A stretch of 62,000 nt of DNA. Origin: Glandiceps talaboti (lineage: Eukaryota > Hemichordata > Enteropneusta > Spengelidae). Shown piece by piece: positions 52,701 to 59,400 of the stretch. The notes under the pieces are model-generated. The model was not told the DNA's origin and made no database searches. It saw only the letters and a program-made list of their open reading frames with translations. Where the stretch lies: the NCBI RefSeq assembly GCF_964340395.1, contig NC_135553.1:1265001-1327000 (forward strand), in the 5' to 3' direction. Position 1 is the stretch's first letter; every line of letters starts with the position of its first letter. A program made the translations under genes and the position numbers.

Positions 52701-55700
52701 ATGAAATGATTGTACTCATGTTGAATTAACCCTTCAGGTTGTAAGAGTGGACATTACATCAATGAATGCTGAGATAGATAATACAACATTGGACAGTGCA
52801 GTCAAAGTATGGTATGCACCAAAGTCTGTTAGACAACTCTTAGTTGTTACTTCTTCTTGTCGAGTACTCAAGTTAGATGCCAGAACTGGTAGACTACTGA
52901 CTGAGGTAAGCTTCAAGATTAAAACACTGGATCACATTTCTGGCTTTAATTATGTTGCTGTACTTGACAACTGGAGAGAGTTCCTGCTGAAAAACATCTA
53001 AAGAAAAACCAGATAATCTTTTGAAAAAGTTTGATAACGTGGTATATTCTGTACAGTCTGATTTACCGTCTGTTTTCTGTTGTACTTTCTGTTCAATGGT
53101 TGTTGGCCGTGTCTTATTTGTACTTTTGTTGTTTTGTAGGTTGGTGATAGTAGGTAGCTAACTTGACAGATGTGTGTGTTTTGTTTTGAACAGGTATCTA
53201 ACATCCATCGTACAGATTGTACATCTATAGACGTATCACCAGATGGTAAACATTTAGCTTCAGCTGGTGACAAAGTTGTCAAGATCTGGGATTATCATAT
53301 GAGATTGGATCTTAACTTTCAGGTAATCACCAAAATATCAACTTCTGACATGTACCTTTTAGCCTTTTGTACATTTTTTGTGTCGTTTTAAGTTTTATGT
53401 ATACGTTGTTTTCCTTTTTTAAACCGAGCTGTAAGATGATTGTTCTTTTTAGACTAGGCCAAACAATAATTATCCAGTGTTTGATCTAAGATTTGTAAAA
53501 TGGAGGACCCTGCTCATCAAAAAAGGGGCCATTCCAAAAAAAGGGCCATGAATAATTATGATAATTTGAATAGTCTTAGGAAGTGCAATAAATGCCAGTC
53601 ACTATTGGTTTCTGGTCAGTACTCAGAAATAAAAATTGTGAAATCTTGATGATTATGAAAAGTGATAACTTGTCTGACTGTGTTTATATCTTAGGTCTTC
53701 ATAGGGCATTCTGATAATGTACAGAAGCTATGTTTTACACCAGACTCTCTGGCTTTGGTCAGTGTTGGTGAAGCTATATTTCTGTGGGATTTCTATGGCA
53801 ATGGTAGAGAACAAGAAGAACAAAGGGTAGAGTAAGTATTCTACTGTTTACCATACTGTCATAATTCTTTGGCCAGAAAGAAATCTAGACAACCCAGGCC
53901 AAGGCATGGTTTTGTCAGTATGAACCATAGCTAGTTTATATAGACATCAAATCAATCAATGATGTTGAACAGTTGTCAGATGACAGTAATGTACAGTCAT
54001 GTATGTGTCTCTCTTTCAACCAGCATACAATAAAGTGATTGACATACAGAATACCTGTCATTTTTGAGTTATTTAGTGCAGGCTGAGAGTCTGCTGAGAA
54101 CCAAAAACATGTCATTCATATCTTTACTTTGTGGCCAAGTTTTAGATGCAATTTTTACATTATAAACACATCAATCAAGTATACTAGTATTATTTATTAC
54201 CCGGTAATATGTCTGAATTGAATTGAATTTATTTTCCACCTGAAACATAGATAATAACAATACAAAAGAAAATATCACTAATAAGAAAATGTTCTGGTGA
54301 GGACCATGGAAATAGTTCACTTGAAACTAATCTGGTCCACGGTCCTGAGAAATAAGTATGAATAGGATTATCACATTTTGTCATATACATGTATGTGAAG
54401 TTCATAGAAGAATCCTATATGTTAAAATTATCAATATCTCTGTGGTCTACCCTATATACACATAAGATAAACATGCTGTTTCTCTGAAATCACAAGTAAA
54501 TTGGTAGATGGAGTGATGTTCCCCCCTTAATAGAAATGTGTATATCCTGGAGTGATGTTCCCCCTTTAATAGCAATGTGTATTTCCTGGAGTGATGTTCC
54601 CCCTTTAATAGCAATGTGTATTTGTGTCTTAGGGGAAGATCAAGACCAAGAAGTTACTTGACTGGAATTGATGATGATGGTAAGAAATTATCATAATAAT
54701 TATACTGTTTAAACTCTGGTTTTAAAAGAAGTAGTTAGTAAGTGGATGTCTTCAGTCCACGTAAAACCTTTAGGAGAAATTCACATCTTTTTCAGATGTG
54801 AACCCTTTTGTACAATTTTAGAATGTACATGTATTGTGGACACAATCTGTCTATCCACCCATTTAATCACAAATCCACCCTTCCATCAACCAACCAATCA
54901 ATCCATCCATCCATCATGCTATCCCCCACCTCATCTGGCCATCCATCCTTCCATCGGAACCATCCATCCATCCATCCATCGGATCCATTCATCCTTCCAT
55001 CCATCCATCCATCCATCCATCCTTCCATCCATCCATCCATCCAACCAACCAGCCAGTCATCCATACATCCATCCACCCAACCAACCAGCCAATCATCCAT
55101 CCATCCATATGCTACTCCAGTTGGAAAAGAAAGGAATAATGTGTTATTGATTTGACAGATCCAGGGAGAGAATCCATCTTCAAGACTCCTACAAGACACA
55201 GTCTAGAAATGACTAGAGTGAGTCCTAGGAGAGGTGTACCCATAGCAGCTACTCAGGACAATATAGATGATATCAGTGATCTAAATAACATATCAGGAGG
55301 TAAACAAACAAACAATTAAGATTCTGTACTCGACCAATGACATTACATTGTGATCCATCACTTTGTTACCATGACAATATAACAGTAGATTGCAATACTT
55401 GAATACCACAGTATATAAAAATGTTCGTAGTGTTATATTTTTACATTTTGTGAAACCCAGTTTTTGAAATTTGGAAATAAACATAAGGATGTATGCAATC
55501 TAGACCTACAAGTTAAGTGTATGATTTTAGTGTAGTGACAATTTAAAAGTGGTTATGAAGTTTAAAATTAGAATATTAGTATTGAACAGTTGTTCAGTTA
55601 AGAAATATTACAGGAAAGATGTTACTGCAACAGTTCTCTTGGTTCATTGCAAGGAGAAAATGAACTTGACAGTCTTGTAACTATTTGTTTATATTGTACA

Positions 55701-55771
55701 CATTGTGTTTGAATTGTTAGATGAAGTCCAGCATGAAGTGTTAATTGGACCAGATTTGGACGATAAGATAA

Positions 55772-55816
<45 letters not shown>

Positions 55817-56344
55817 CATCAACTGATGATGTACCTGTAAGTATACATAGAACACAGATTTATACAATGAATACTGGAGTAATGTTTTAGAAATGCACCC
55901 TCCTTGTGTTTTGCAGCAAGTTATTTACACTGTAACCTCTTTCTAGTGAACTCTTTATGTAGTGAAAATACTGTAATATAATACTGCAAACAGTGATCTC
56001 TTTACACATATATAGACAGATTTATACATACCTTGTCATAGGTTGAATTCTGTGCTATGACAAATATATGGTTTGTCATCACCACAATTTAACAGCTGTA
56101 TGTTTGTAATAAAATGGTATTCATTTTGATTGTTATAAATAGCAGATGACAGTAGCACCAGCAGAGACATTGGGTAATAGTTCTAGAGTTAAACAACACA
56201 GACAGCTGAGATCACCACAAAAGACAGATGTCTCACTGACTAAGTCATCAGAAATGTCTACTAAACCTCTGGTTATGAAGCACTTTAAACAGAGGGTAAA
56301 ACAATCACAGATGGCACAGGTGGGTGGTTACTGTAGATATTGTT

Positions 56345-56406
<62 letters not shown>

Positions 56407-59400
56407 TGTGTGTGTGTGTGCGTGCATGCATGCTTGTGTGTGTGTGTGCATGTGTGTATGTGTGTGTGCATGTGTATGTGTGTATTTGTAAGTGAAATCA
56501 TTGCAAAACACAATTTAACTCGGACAGTAAGCCAAGTCTTTGATGGTTTTTCCTGTATTCTACACACATACCACTCAAAATTTTACTATCTGGACTAAGT
56601 CAATGGAAATAACACCATATTTTTCTCCCATTTTAGAGGAGGTACACAGCACCCCCACAACAAGCAGGTTTAAAACTAAAGTCAGTGATAGGTTACAATG
56701 GCAACGGTAGAAATAACATGGTATGGCATCCAGATTCTGGTCTCTTTGTCTACTCTAGTGGTTGCATCATTATTATAGAAGACTTGCATGCTGGCACTCA
56801 GAAACATCTCCTTGGTAAGTGTATAATCATGTGACATATAAAACTTGACATGTAGATCTCTCTCAGAGTGAAGGGCCATTGTGTGCTATTTCTCACAGTA
56901 ATTACATTATAATATATACATGTCATGTAGATAGATTTAATACTCGCAGCAGAGTAATGTGAAAAAAGTGTGTAATTGGAAAGATTATGTACAAAAGTAC
57001 AAGAGTACAAAACACTGAAAATATAATGTATTTTAATTTGACGTAATACAATACTAAACAAATCTTTTGAAATTTCTTGTATATTACATATCCGTGATTG
57101 TGGGACATCTAGGTATTTAAATTTGATGAAAAAAATATTTGCCCCCAAAACACCTCTCAAATATGAGTTTGAAAATTGATTGTACCATCAGCTAGATTTG
57201 TCAAATGTAAGAAGTGTTCTGTGGAGATTGTTGCAAAATATTAATGATTTTTTTTATTTTCACTATAGTTTGGGTTTGTTTTCACCACAGTCACACTGAC
57301 CCTGTACAAACATACAGGGAGTGACCTTAACTTGACCCTGTACAAACATACAGGGAGTGACCTTAACTTGACCCTGTACAAACATTCCAGGACTGGGGAT
57401 ATAATGATAAATTGGATTGTTTGCATTGACAGGTCACGTAGAAGAGATCTCTACTATGTGTTTACAACATGATGCCCAGGTTGTAGCTTCAGCTTCCGGT
57501 GGTCATGGATTGACAGCTAGTCAGATATGTTTATGGGATGTACAAGCTGGTATTTGTAAGAAAGTCTTGTCCTATCATGAATATGATGTTGTCTGTCTGG
57601 CATTCTCCAGAGATGATAGGTTCCTTGTGTCTGTAGGTATGTATTACATACACTCAGTTCAACTCTACATGAATCAATGTACTGATTCTGTTGGATCTAG
57701 AAATGGATAAAATAAATGATTGAAAAGGAAAACATTACACTTTTGTAACCATAACAACAATTAATAACCAAGTATTTGTTGTTATTATTTTCATGAGTTG
57801 TGAAATTGATGTTTTTGTCAGTATTAACATATATGTCATGGTATTGTTGGTTATCATGGCATGCTTGTAATTATAGCAGTGAGTTCAGAGAATTGTTATT
57901 TATTTCAATTTGATCTTACTTAGGTGACTATCGTGAACGTTCCATTGTGGTATGGAATACCATAGATTACAGTGTGATTGCTGCCTCTAAGACAGCTGTA
58001 CCAGTTCATGAACTTCACTGGGATCCTTACTCAGCCAGTGAATTTGTGTCAGTGGGGTCAAAGGGCACAGTCTTGTTCTGGTTGCTGGATGAAACACATC
58101 AAAAGTGTAGTTTAAATGTCCATGAACCTGATGTACCAGAAGAGTTATTGGATACTAAACATATGGTCAGTTGATATTATACTCATTGTACCAGAAAAAT
58201 TATCGGATACTACAACGTGTAATTTCTTCAAAATATAAGCTTGAAATATGATAGAATGTTGATCTATGTAACGTAACATTTATTGGCTAGAAATGCTCAA
58301 GGTTTGATAATGAAGTTGATATTGAAAATTGCTTTGTACAAATGATATGATATGATATGATATGATATGATATGATATGATATGATATGATATGATATGA
58401 TAAAAAAATCATACTGCACCTAGTATCCAGCAATAATGTTCATAATAATATCATGAAGCTCTCTCAAATAAAGTTGGTCTAAGTCAAAATATTGGTATGT
58501 AAAGATGTCAACTTTGTATTTGATGTAACAGGTAATCAGTGAGATGGAGTTTACAAGTCTAGAGTATGGTGGTGATAGTATACTATATGTTGGTACAAAT
58601 ACCGGCGTCTTATCAGCCTGGGATACCAAACATAATACTTGCTTTATGCACTGGGATGCTGACACTGCTGAAATTAGTAAGTTTACAAAACTCTTATAAG
58701 GTTTTCAAGATCATTCAAGGGACAACTGTGTTGTTATTTAGTAGTGTGTAGTCAAGAATGATTACATTTCAACTCTTAAATTTGACCTAGATTTAGTCAA
58801 ACACTTTGTGTCATATTTGATGATGGTGATGTATGCATTTTGTATGCCTAGTTTCAAGATGAGGGAGACAGGTCTGGTTGTAAGACAATGTAAAACTAGA
58901 CTAGTTAATATATGTAAACTATTCCAAACTATGATTACAGTTTGCAAAAACAAATATGTTTGATGATACCAATGTTCAGGGATTTAATGTTCATAATATT
59001 TTCATATAACTACATTTGCTGTAAGAAATGTCAAAATTATAATGATAATAATAATATTTGTGGCGTTTCCCCATTAGCTACAATATGCTGCAAGTTTGGT
59101 AGCAGTCATGTTGTAACTGGTAGTGCATCCAGAAACTTGAGACTGTGGTCAGTCTATGGTATTGGTGAAATGAGACTTAACCCATCCAATCTGTATAACA
59201 GGTACAGTATAACATATTGGGTTTAATAAGATTCGTTTGTCTGACATTAATATTAAGCAAGTCTTAGTAACATGGAGGGTGTTACGATCCACCTATTAGA
59301 ATCTAGTTTTCATATTTACAAACTTGAAAGTTTCTATACTCTAGACCAAACTTAGAAAAATTCAAGTGTACAACATGTATAATTAATCTTTTGAAAAGGG

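Noticed and set aside
54867-55199. 110-residue Trp/Gly/Asp-rich frame on minus
   Set aside because: Antisense reading of the (CATC)n intron repeat.
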